Of a DNA stretch of 9,591 bases, positions 1 through 6,299 are shown piece after piece. The translations under genes were made by a program, and so were the position numbers. Source of the stretch: Sulfurovum sp. (lineage in GTDB: Bacteria > Campylobacterota > Campylobacteria > Campylobacterales > Sulfurovaceae); NCBI GenBank assembly GCA_026985755.1, contig JALSPX010000193.1:1-9591 (forward strand). The letters are read 5' to 3'. Under the pieces are notes generated by a model. It worked only from the letters and a program-made list of their open reading frames with translations, was not told the DNA's origin and made no database searches. Positions within the stretch are counted from its first letter, which is position 1. The number at the start of each line of letters is the position of its first letter.

Positions 1-110
1 CAATCACCTAATTGATACCCCAATATCTGTTTATCGCTATAAAAAGACCCCATCAGCACATAGCTGGATAACAGCAGGTAAAGCCACATATATGTCAAGA
101 CTCTTTTCAT
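1..110 (-). CDS. N-terminus of an exported protein, next gene of the operon
   Basis: ATG 110 follows GAGGAG by 5 nt and lies 13 nt after the VirB4 stop. The open frame continues to the window edge (36 codons). The visible part is a signal peptide or N-terminal membrane anchor (MKRVLTYMWLYLLLSSYVLMG) followed by SFYSDKQILGYQLGD. In F-like systems the genes after TraC include exported TraW, TraU and TrbC, but nothing in these residues identifies one. Confidence 0.78.
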   Translation of the reverse strand, partial: MKRVLTYMWLYLLLSSYVLMGSFYSDKQILGYQLGD

Positions 111-123
111 CTCTTCTCCTCTA

Positions 124-2622
124 TCATAATGTATTGCCTGCAGCATCTGAGTTAAAGAGCCATATCTGCTCTTTGGTCATGCGTTGTTCTAGCGTAAAGA
201 CCCCGTTGGCATTTTTAATCACCGCTGCAAAGCGCTTGGAGTAGCGTTTAAAAAAGTCTGTATTGATCTCATTGCTCTCTTTGCTGCTCTCATCATCTGT
301 CTGCCAAAAGTACGAAAGCTGTGCAATCTGATTCTCTCTATCTACTCCTGGGGCAGGCATCAAGATACGGTTACCCAGGTTGAGCAGAATCTCTTGGGGG
401 ATATCCTCCGCATTTTGGGTAATAAACACAAAGACGATCCCATACCGTGCCGCCTCTCTTACAATCTCCCCAAAAAACGCTGCCAAGGATGGGATTTTAA
501 AGAGGTTATGTGCCTCTTCCATGATATAGATTTTTTCTATGGTTGGGGTGTTTCTGTTTTTTGCCTCTTGTGCTTTGGCGATATCTTTTCTGTACTGCTG
601 CTGAAACACCATAATATAGATAGGGATAAAGATATTATCCCCCAGCTTTTTCAAAGACTCCAGCTCCATATAAAAGTAGTCCAAATTAGGCAGGTTTGTT
701 CTGTTGTAGTACCCAAAAAATGGATCTTCAGAGATAGGCTTGAGCTTCAGTGCGGCTGAGGCATAGATGGCACGCTCCTCCTCTTCGATACGCTGTGCCT
801 TGGCACGGATTTTGAGCACCCTGATTACATCTGCTAGCAGTGGCACCTGACAAAACGCATAATGCTCTGGCAAATCTGCCTCCGTCGTCGCCATAAAGTC
901 ATCGAGTTCACCCAGCTCCTCTTCTAGCTCGGCAAGCAACTCTTCATACCCACCCAGTTCTCGTAGCTCCCTAAAGGTCAAGCCCTTATAACTCTTGTCT
1001 GCAAAAAGCTCCGCAAGTACATCGATGACCGCCTGAGACTCATGTGTCGTCAGTGGTTGCTGTCCATTGAGCTCAAACAAAGAGGAGATCGTCTTGACCA
1101 TAAAAAGTGCATCAGTCTTGTCAACATAGATTTTACCCGCCTCTTCAAACGTCGTCACATCCGTCAGCCCAAAACGTAGTTTATTGAGGTTGTCTGTATA
1201 GATATTAACCTGTCTTGGGGTGTGTTTTTTGAGCTGGGTGATCCACTTGAGTCCAGAGTACCCTATATCAAACTGCACTATCCCTACTTCACTCCCCAGA
1301 CGGCCTACCTCCTCTATCATAACAGGGCTGTTCTCCAGTATATCTCTGCTGTCTTCTATGTAGTGTGGATCCATCACCACCTTGGCACGTATCGCCTGAG
1401 AGATGATGCCCAGTACATAGACTGTCTTACCCGATCTAGATTTGGCAATGACTGCTGCATGGGGCACAGCAGATTCATAAAAACTAAACTGCGAGTAGTT
1501 ACCCGTCACATCCCGACCACATATCTCTGCGGGTCTGACTGTTTTAGGATTATGTTTTCTGTGTACCTGAGCGATAAACTTCTTGGCATCCGCCGTAGAG
1601 ATAATAAAGTCAAATCCTATATCCCTCTCTCTAATCGTGGTGTTATATATCACATCTTTAGCAAAAAGCTTTTTCTCGATAAAGTTAATATTGAGTGCTT
1701 CAGAGATATCTTGTATCGTAGCAGGTGTATCCGTCACCAACACACAGTTAATCAGCAGAAAATGTGAAGGGTTCTTCTCGAACTCCTCCATAATCATCTT
1801 ATGCCCCTCTTTGACCTCTTGGTCTAGCTCTATCTTGGCGACATACTGGGTACGTTGACGTATCTCCCAGCGTACTTTTTGGGTATTAAGCTCTAGTGAA
1901 AAGTTCAGATACCCTCGCCAATCTGCCTCCATCGCACGGATAATATCTGGCTTGGTCGGCGGGAAAAAGCCATTGGTACCTACCCCTTGGTAGACCTTCA
2001 TCGACCTGCCACCCACGGCAGACTTGGTCGTAGCACCATAGATTCCCTCTGCGTACAAGACCCGAAAGAGGTACGCCATCTTGTCTATAGGTAGCTCCAA
2101 GACCTCCAGATAGGAGTGTAGCTCAAGGCTATCTGGATCATTATAATACTGCATATTCAGCCCTATATCCAAAAAGGCACGAAACATCTCTTTGGCAGGG
2201 AGCAAATCTGTCTCATAAAACTGTGCAATCTCCTCTAGCAATACCTTGGAGTGAGAGAAGATATACATATCTTGTTTGGTACAAAAGCTCTCATCCTCAC
2301 CATAGAGACGAAAAGGTGATTTGGTATAAAAACAGAAAATTCTAGAGTCTTCATTGGCGCCATAGGTCTCTACAAGTCTCTCAAAATAGCTAATCTGCGT
2401 AGGCAGGTTGCTTCCACTGCTAAGTGCTATACCATAGAGGGCTAGCTTCTCGTTGGGTCGTAGATAGATACAGCGCTCAGACTCTGAAAATCCAGAGATT
2501 GTAAAGGCACTATCCACCCCCACAATATACCTATCATCAATACGGCGTAAAATTACATCTTTTATCACCCTGTTGATGAGCGTAAAAGTCGCTCTGACTT
2601 TTTTAGGCATGGGGATCTTCAT
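124..2622 (-). CDS. virB4: VirB4/TraC-family T4SS ATPase
   Basis: The protein has 832 residues, within the usual VirB4/TraC length. It is the cytosolic hexameric ATPase that powers pilus assembly and substrate transfer. An N-terminal VirB4-type domain (about 1-370) precedes the RecA-like motor. Walker A is AKSRSGKT (393-400; Lys399, Thr400). Walker B is IYIMEEAHNLF (Glu702-Glu703). An arginine pair in REAARYG (Arg722, Arg726) stands where VirB4 has its RKYG-type arginines, and motif C is FITQN (Gln736). Two positions are unusual: the first Walker A glycine is alanine (GCC codon) and the Walker B aspartate is glutamate. The catalytic Lys, Thr, second Glu and sensor Gln are kept, so I expect an active enzyme. 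An acidic helical insert (EELLAELEEELGELDDF) lies between Walker A and B. The next gene starts 13 nt downstream. Confidence 0.93.
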   Translation of the reverse strand: MKIPMPKKVRATFTLINRVIKDVILRRIDDRYIVGVDSAFTISGFSESERCIYLRPNEKLALYGIALSSGSNLPTQISYFERLVETYGANEDSRIFCFYTKSPFRLYGEDESFCTKQDMYIFSHSKVLLEEIAQFYETDLLPAKEMFRAFLDIGLNMQYYNDPDSLELHSYLEVLELPIDKMAYLFRVLYAEGIYGATTKSAVGGRSMKVYQGVGTNGFFPPTKPDIIRAMEADWRGYLNFSLELNTQKVRWEIRQRTQYVAKIELDQEVKEGHKMIMEEFEKNPSHFLLINCVLVTDTPATIQDISEALNINFIEKKLFAKDVIYNTTIRERDIGFDFIISTADAKKFIAQVHRKHNPKTVRPAEICGRDVTGNYSQFSFYESAVPHAAVIAKSRSGKTVYVLGIISQAIRAKVVMDPHYIEDSRDILENSPVMIEEVGRLGSEVGIVQFDIGYSGLKWITQLKKHTPRQVNIYTDNLNKLRFGLTDVTTFEEAGKIYVDKTDALFMVKTISSLFELNGQQPLTTHESQAVIDVLAELFADKSYKGLTFRELRELGGYEELLAELEEELGELDDFMATTEADLPEHYAFCQVPLLADVIRVLKIRAKAQRIEEEERAIYASAALKLKPISEDPFFGYYNRTNLPNLDYFYMELESLKKLGDNIFIPIYIMVFQQQYRKDIAKAQEAKNRNTPTIEKIYIMEEAHNLFKIPSLAAFFGEIVREAARYGIVFVFITQNAEDIPQEILLNLGNRILMPAPGVDRENQIAQLSYFWQTDDESSKESNEINTDFFKRYSKRFAAVIKNANGVFTLEQRMTKEQIWLFNSDAAGNTL

Positions 2623-3545
2623 CGCATACTCTCCTCTATGAGGGTACAGGTCATAAACTCCAAGGCAGGTATCCACTTGCCAGTATGCACCTCTACCATC
2701 CGCTCATCCACATCTACCTGAGTTGCAATAAACTTCTCCTTAATCCAAATACCCGACTCATCCCAATTTTTTTGGGTATATGCAGGCAGATACGTTTGCG
2801 TGGCAGGATCTTTGAGGTAGTACATAATCTCTTTGCCCACCATATCACTGTAGCCCTTCATCATAGCGCAGACATAGCTACTCTGTGCTGTAGCCATTAC
2901 AGGCTGTGTAGCAGGCTGTACCGATACAGGTGTTACAGCAGAGGATTGAGGGTTGACGACTTCTTTTGTTCTCTGCATCGTTGGGGTTGTAGCTTTGGGA
3001 GCTTTTTGCTCCACTGCTTCTGCTCTACTTTCAAGCGGTCTGTTTTTAGGTTTTTGCACAGCTGTCTGCTTGGCAATCTTTGTCAGGTTTTGCTCATACG
3101 CCTCTGGGGGTGGAGCCAGATTTTCACTCCCAAAATTGGCTTCGTTCCCATAGACAAAAGGAGGAGTCTCTTCTGCTGTATTGACTACAGTTTGATTATC
3201 AGAGACCATAGGACTACTCGCAGGTGCTTCCACCACCTTACTCTCTTCATAATAAGGTGCTGTTTGGGGTGCTTCTCTCTTGGCTATAGTGGCATTCACT
3301 TCAGGCTTTTGTGTTGTCGTTTTAGCTTTTTGGGTCTTAGAAACTGCTGGCTCATCCAAGCCACCCGTTATCACCCAAAAGAGTCCACCTATGATAGCTG
3401 CAAGCCCAGCCACCAATACCATCTCTGGACCTTTAAAACGTATTTTTTTCTTAGTCGTAGCATGCGTTACGTCTGCTGCATTTAATGCATCTACGTTTTC
3501 CCCATCTTCAGAGGCATACATTTTCTTTTTAAACTTTCCAAACAC
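2619..3545 (-). CDS. Bitopic Pro/Thr-rich periplasmic protein with VirB10-like topology but no barrel
   Basis: The protein has 308 residues from GTG 3545. A charged cytosolic segment (1-40, with KKKIRFKGPEM before the membrane) precedes one transmembrane helix (about 42-60). A long low-complexity linker rich in Pro, Ala, Thr, Gln and Lys (about 65-220) follows. A compact C-terminal domain (222-308) carries two cysteines (226 and 300) and several aromatics (IMYYLKDPATQTYLPAY, GIWIKEKF). The cytosol-TM-Pro-rich periplasm layout is that of VirB10/TraB. However, the large beta-barrel domain that places VirB10 in the outer membrane is absent, and the 87-residue end is too short for it. I do not recognise that domain. 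Its stop overlaps the VirB4 start by 4 nt (ATGA), so the two proteins are made together. Confidence 0.85.
   Translation of the reverse strand: MFGKFKKKMYASEDGENVDALNAADVTHATTKKKIRFKGPEMVLVAGLAAIIGGLFWVITGGLDEPAVSKTQKAKTTTQKPEVNATIAKREAPQTAPYYEESKVVEAPASSPMVSDNQTVVNTAEETPPFVYGNEANFGSENLAPPPEAYEQNLTKIAKQTAVQKPKNRPLESRAEAVEQKAPKATTPTMQRTKEVVNPQSSAVTPVSVQPATQPVMATAQSSYVCAMMKGYSDMVGKEIMYYLKDPATQTYLPAYTQKNWDESGIWIKEKFIATQVDVDERMVEVHTGKWIPALEFMTCTLIEESMR
2629..2637 (-). promoter_or_regulatory. Ribosome-binding site choosing the VirB4 start
   Basis: AGAGGAGAG lies just upstream of ATG 2622 (about 8 nt from GGAG). Together with the ATGA overlap it sets the start there rather than at the in-frame ATG 2676 inside the upstream gene, which would add 18 residues. 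Confidence 0.8.
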
Positions 3546-3550
3546 GGTAT

Positions 3551-3555
3551 TCCTT
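3551..3555 (-). promoter_or_regulatory. Ribosome-binding site supporting a GTG start
   Basis: AAGGA lies 5 nt before GTG 3545. The next in-frame ATG (3521) has only an A-rich, weaker upstream sequence, so the GTG start is preferred. Confidence 0.65.
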
Positions 3556-3582
3556 TTATCTATACGTCTAAATTACTTTATC

Positions 3583-3604
3583 GTCTACGCAGCACTGCGT
3601 AGAC
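3583..3604. other. Perfect 22-nt hairpin between pilin and next gene
   Basis: GTCTACGCAG and CTGCGTAGAC are perfect reverse complements around a 2-nt centre, giving a 9-10 bp GC-containing stem 19 nt after the pilin stop. No U-tract follows on either strand, so it is not a standard intrinsic terminator. It lies in a 78-nt gap, the largest inside the operon. It could stabilise the 3' end of a processed pilin mRNA, or bind a protein as a palindrome. Confidence 0.7.
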
Positions 3605-3623
3605 TGTAAAATAATTATGTATA

Positions 3624-4430
3624 TTATTTATTTGTTATTTTATTAGCACCCGTTCCAATGATTGCTTTTAAGAAATATTTATTCCCAGATTCCAAACTAA
3701 GGTTAGTTTTACTTGAAACAGAAGAACCACCTTCTGCATATTTACCAATCGACCCTACTAAATAATAGGCCATTGCTGCACCCAATACAGCTGCGAGCAG
3801 TGCTAGAACAGCTGCTTTCAGCCCAACCTCTTCATGCATCTGCTCTGCTTTTTTCTTTTGTCCTGTATAGACTAAAGTTGCAAATGCAATAGGCAAAAGC
3901 CATAAACTCACAGCAACAACCACTATCAGCATTCCAAATAGTTTACCTGTAGAGGCAACCATATCTATCCCCTCGTCTAAACCTCCAGTATTAGTATTAG
4001 TATTTGTATTTGTATTTGTACCATTATCTTCCAATTGATCTATAGCAGGGGCTATAATTTTATTGATAAGATATCCATTGCCATCTTCTAACTTTGTTAG
4101 ACTTCCCTCTGCATATTTACCAATCGTCCCTACGATATAAAATGCCATAGCTGCCCCGAGTACTCCTGCAAGTAAAGCAAGAATAGAAGCTTTGAGTCCC
4201 ACCTCTTCATGCATCTGCTCTGCTTTTTTCTTTTGCCCTACATAAACAAGCCCTGCAAAAGCTACAGGTAACAACCATATAGCTACAGTTACCACAACAA
4301 TAATGACACCAAACAGCGTGCCTGTTGAAGCCACCATTTTCATCCCTTCATCTAAACCACCATCTATAGCAAACATCCAGCTAGGCAAAAACAGTCCTAT
4401 AATCCACATCAATTTATTTATTTTTCTCAT
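3624..4430 (-). CDS. Tandem-fused VirB2/TraA-like pilin (two pilin units in one chain)
   Basis: The protein has 268 residues. A signal peptide (MRKINKLMWIIGLFLPSWMFA, cleavage after 21) is followed by two head-to-tail copies of one unit, 24-148 and 149-268, with a period of exactly 125 residues (375 bp). Each copy has an amphipathic start (GGLDEG..MVASTG), a first hydrophobic helix, a basic loop (GQKKKAEQMHEEVGLKA), a second helix and an end GKYAEG. This is the hairpin layout of VirB2/TraA pilins, whose C-terminus likewise ends in a Gly-Lys/Gly-rich motif. Over the first 86 residues the copies match at 69 positions by my alignment. The less conserved tails also correspond (LEDGNGYLINKII with LESGNKYFLKAII). 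An Asn-Thr repeat links the units and no AxA signal-peptidase site is seen there. It could work as a covalent pilin dimer or a polyprotein cut in two. A general bitopic-hairpin membrane protein is the alternative. Confidence 0.87.
   Translation of the reverse strand: MRKINKLMWIIGLFLPSWMFAIDGGLDEGMKMVASTGTLFGVIIVVVTVAIWLLPVAFAGLVYVGQKKKAEQMHEEVGLKASILALLAGVLGAAMAFYIVGTIGKYAEGSLTKLEDGNGYLINKIIAPAIDQLEDNGTNTNTNTNTNTGGLDEGIDMVASTGKLFGMLIVVVAVSLWLLPIAFATLVYTGQKKKAEQMHEEVGLKAAVLALLAAVLGAAMAYYLVGSIGKYAEGGSSVSSKTNLSLESGNKYFLKAIIGTGANKITNK
3826..3860 (-). repeat. 35-bp direct repeat, copy in second pilin unit
   Basis: These 35 bases are identical to 4201-4235, exactly 375 bp away. They encode the conserved basic loop and the start of the second helix (QKKKAEQMHEEV). 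The flanks of the two copies differ at many synonymous sites. Confidence 0.88.
3988..4020 (-). repeat. Hexanucleotide tandem repeat coding an Asn-Thr linker
   Basis: About five and a half copies of a 6-bp unit (ACAAAT or ACTAAT on the coding strand) encode TNTNTNTNTNT, residues 138-148, directly before the second pilin unit. Gain or loss of a copy keeps the frame and changes the linker by two residues. The repeat is imperfect (two unit variants), which would slow slippage. Confidence 0.85.
4201..4235 (-). repeat. 35-bp direct repeat, copy in first pilin unit
   Basis: This is the partner of the identical 35 bases at 3826-3860 and marks the internal duplication of the pilin gene at DNA level. 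Confidence 0.88.
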
Positions 4431-4435
4431 ATTTT

Positions 4436-4440
4436 TCCTT
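4436..4440 (-). promoter_or_regulatory. Ribosome-binding site choosing the pilin start
   Basis: AAGGA at 4440-4436 lies 5 nt before ATG 4430. This start yields a clean signal peptide, whereas the in-frame ATG at 4463 would add 11 polar residues and overlap the preceding gene. Confidence 0.75.
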
Positions 4441-4446
4441 TTTATT

Positions 4447-4767
4447 TTAAAGTGATTGCCCACTGGCTTGTGTATCTTTCACATCTCTCCAGTGTTTGAT
4501 CATCTCTTTTCTCATGATTTGATTCTCTTTCATCAAAAACTCTATATGTGCAGTCGTCGTCCACAACTTCTGCATCATCTCCTTTTTCTTCTTCAAGGCT
4601 TCCTTGTACTTATTGATGGCTTTATTCAACTTTTTTTGTTTATCCTCTATTTTTGTTTTTGTCTTGTTCTCTTCATCATCTAAAACACTTTCTGTATTAT
4701 CAAAACAGAAAGCTGAACCCGAAGAAAAAGCCAACATCAACATCAACAAAATTTGAAATACACTCAT
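4447..4767 (-). CDS. Small exported coiled-coil protein next to the pilin gene
   Basis: The protein has 106 residues. The start is ATG 4767, in a TGATG overlap with the VirB8 stop and 7 nt behind AAGGGA; a GTG at 4770 is possible. The N-terminus is a signal peptide (MSVFQILLMLMLAFSSGSA, cleavage after 19). A cysteine follows two residues later, but the sequence SAFC is not a proper lipobox. The rest is almost entirely charged helix, with a strong coiled-coil look at about 38-75 (lysine runs, no proline) and a Met-rich basic end. I know no family. Its place between VirB8 and the pilin, 16 nt before the pilin ATG, suggests a pilin-related accessory factor or a minor VirB5-like component. This is inference from position. 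Confidence 0.82.
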   Translation of the reverse strand: MSVFQILLMLMLAFSSGSAFCFDNTESVLDDEENKTKTKIEDKQKKLNKAINKYKEALKKKKEMMQKLWTTTAHIEFLMKENQIMRKEMIKHWRDVKDTQASGQSL

Positions 4768-5570
4768 CACCGCTTCCCTTCTGCCACTTGCGTAGCCGTA
4801 GGTTTTTGCAACACAGGGATTGTAATACTGCTAAAGTGTATCCCAAAAGGATTACCCATATTGACATATTTCCCTACATCGATAGTGCAGGTAAAAGGTA
4901 CACTTAGTGCCACCTCTCTGGTATCCCACTGCTTTAACTCTCTGATCCATGATTTCACCAATACTTTCAGATTAATCCCTCCTTGTATCGTGGTTTTAAA
5001 GCCATTCTCTTCATTGGGCTTGGTAATGGTATAACGTGTATAGCTACTCTCTAGCACATTGATATACTCAGGATAGCGTGCATCGACTACTGCACGGTGC
5101 AATGCCCGTACAAAAGGTCTCAACACCTCCTTGTCAGGAGCGACGAAACGGCTATAAAAATTATGGATTCTTCTATTTTTCTCTAGTATCTCCTCTCCAG
5201 ATTTATAGGTCACCTTATAGTTCGAAGAGAGCACCACATTTCCAGAAATGAGCTTATCGATAATCTCATTGGCGATATAGGCTTTGAAACGTCTGTCTGT
5301 ATAGCTAACCGTAGATCGCTCTACGGCTATCGCCATACCTGATGCACTCAAAAAGTAGACCTTGTTTACATTCTCTTTGAGATATTTAATCATCGCGGCT
5401 TGGCGTTTTTCTACTCTCTCTACCGTACCCCCTACCACATAGACCTGATGTGCCCACACAGCAAATATCAAAAGCAGCAGAGCAAAGGCATTGAGCGAGA
5501 CAAAATCACTGATTTTGGCAATCATCGACGTGTTTTTGTTCTCTTTGCTTGCGCGTATATTACTTTTCAT
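4767..5570 (-). CDS. virB8: VirB8/TraE-family T4SS inner-membrane assembly protein
   Basis: The protein has 267 residues. A short charged cytosolic N-terminus is followed by one transmembrane helix (about 24-46, NAFALLLLIFAVWAHQVYVV) and a periplasmic domain of about 220 residues. This is the bitopic layout of VirB8, TrbF and TraE. Near the C-terminus NPFGIHF (240-246) matches the NP-L/F-G-I/F-x-V signature that closes the VirB8/TrbF NTF2-like domain. Upstream there are alternating strands (TIQGGINLKVLVKSWIRELK, ALSVPFTCTIDVG) and helices, as in that fold. VirB8 is a scaffold that contacts several inner-membrane and periplasmic T4SS subunits. The domain is somewhat larger than in typical VirB8. 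ATG 5570 is preceded by AGAGGAAGG. The stop TGA overlaps the next start (TGATG), so the two are coupled. Confidence 0.88.
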   Translation of the reverse strand: MKSNIRASKENKNTSMIAKISDFVSLNAFALLLLIFAVWAHQVYVVGGTVERVEKRQAAMIKYLKENVNKVYFLSASGMAIAVERSTVSYTDRRFKAYIANEIIDKLISGNVVLSSNYKVTYKSGEEILEKNRRIHNFYSRFVAPDKEVLRPFVRALHRAVVDARYPEYINVLESSYTRYTITKPNEENGFKTTIQGGINLKVLVKSWIRELKQWDTREVALSVPFTCTIDVGKYVNMGNPFGIHFSSITIPVLQKPTATQVAEGKR

Positions 5571-5580
5571 GCCTTCCTCT

Positions 5581-6276
5581 CTACTTGACGTCTCTGCCAG
5601 GTTCTAAATCATATCTCTTCAAAAAGGTTATCGCTTCACGCTCAGAAGAGAAGCGTACCTTGAGATTGGTCCCACCATTGCTAATGGTGTAAGGGAATCC
5701 GGAACTACGCAAAAGCTTGGTATAAAACTCTGTATTGGGTAGATACTTATAAACGGTGTTGGTCATACTGCTTGCCATAGCTGGTTTATCATAGCGATTG
5801 CTGTCTATGCCTGGCATAAAGACGCCATTGCTCACGCCCTTATTGCCCTGTACCGGGTCCACGGTAGAAGGCAAAAGACTCTCGGCATTGGCACCCTCTA
5901 CACCACTGGCATAGAGGTTTTCTGCTTTGGGCAAGAGCACTATCTCTTCTGGTGTCAGCTCACCCTCGAGCCTACACCCTTTTACCAGCACAGACATACT
6001 ACCATCAGGCTTTTTTACTTGATAAATCTGTGGTGCAGTAATCTTATGTTTCTTAGAGAGATACTTCCCTGCCTCCATTGCCTTAATCGCAGCAAGTCTA
6101 TTTTTGAGTTTTGCCATAATCTCTTTTTTGGCCTTGTCATAGCCTAGACGCATCCCCTCTGTTTTACCATCGTTAAAGCCTTTGTCATAAAAAAACTTAT
6201 CTGCATCCGCCTTTTTGGCATACAGTGTACTGCTACATACACTTAGGGCAACCAGCCATATTATCTCTTTTTTCAT
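5581..6276 (-). CDS. Exported protein with Gly-rich helical repeat region and small C-terminal domain
   Basis: The protein has 231 residues, with a Sec signal peptide (MKKEIIWLVALSVCSSTLYA, cleavage after 20). Next comes a helical region with glycine-spaced aromatic and acidic residues (FYDKGFNDGKTEGMRLGYDK, 28-48) and then basic coiled-coil-like sequence. A central beta-like section contains one cysteine (VLVKGCRLEG). A low-complexity linker leads to a compact C-terminal part (TISNGGTNLKVRFSSEREA and onward). The last part, a strand followed by S-E-R-E-A-I-T-F-L, slightly recalls SPOR-type peptidoglycan-binding folds, but too weakly to assign. I do not recognise the family; a periplasmic T4SS structural role is inferred from context. 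The gap to the VirB8 gene is 10 nt. Confidence 0.85.
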   Translation of the reverse strand: MKKEIIWLVALSVCSSTLYAKKADADKFFYDKGFNDGKTEGMRLGYDKAKKEIMAKLKNRLAAIKAMEAGKYLSKKHKITAPQIYQVKKPDGSMSVLVKGCRLEGELTPEEIVLLPKAENLYASGVEGANAESLLPSTVDPVQGNKGVSNGVFMPGIDSNRYDKPAMASSMTNTVYKYLPNTEFYTKLLRSSGFPYTISNGGTNLKVRFSSEREAITFLKRYDLEPGRDVK

Positions 6277-6280
6277 AATA

Positions 6281-6286
6281 CTCCTT
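6281..6286 (-). promoter_or_regulatory. Ribosome-binding site choosing start 6276
   Basis: AAGGAG at 6286-6281, 4 nt before ATG 6276, marks the likely start of the downstream exported protein. The in-frame ATG at 6300, which overlaps the preceding stop, has only a weak upstream site and would add eight polar residues before the signal peptide. Confidence 0.72.
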
Positions 6287-6299
6287 TTATTGTGTTTCA

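Noticed and set aside
394..759. Plus-strand open frame opposite the VirB4 gene (and others at 1222-1767, 2685-3485, 8032-8346)
   Set aside because: They lie antisense to well-supported minus-strand genes, lack ribosome-binding sites and give Cys/His/Leu-rich low-quality proteins typical of shadow frames.
3358..3372. GGLDE motif shared by the 308-residue protein (residues 61-65) and the pilin units
   Set aside because: Only five residues match, in a different context after a transmembrane helix; coincidence is the simplest reading.
3583..3604. Reading the 22-nt hairpin as a Rho-independent terminator
   Set aside because: No run of T follows the stem on either strand, and the downstream VirB4 gene appears to depend on the same transcript.
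4447..4767. Lipoprotein call for the coiled-coil protein
   Set aside because: The cysteine at position 21 is preceded by SAF, which does not fit a lipobox; ordinary signal peptidase cleavage is more likely.
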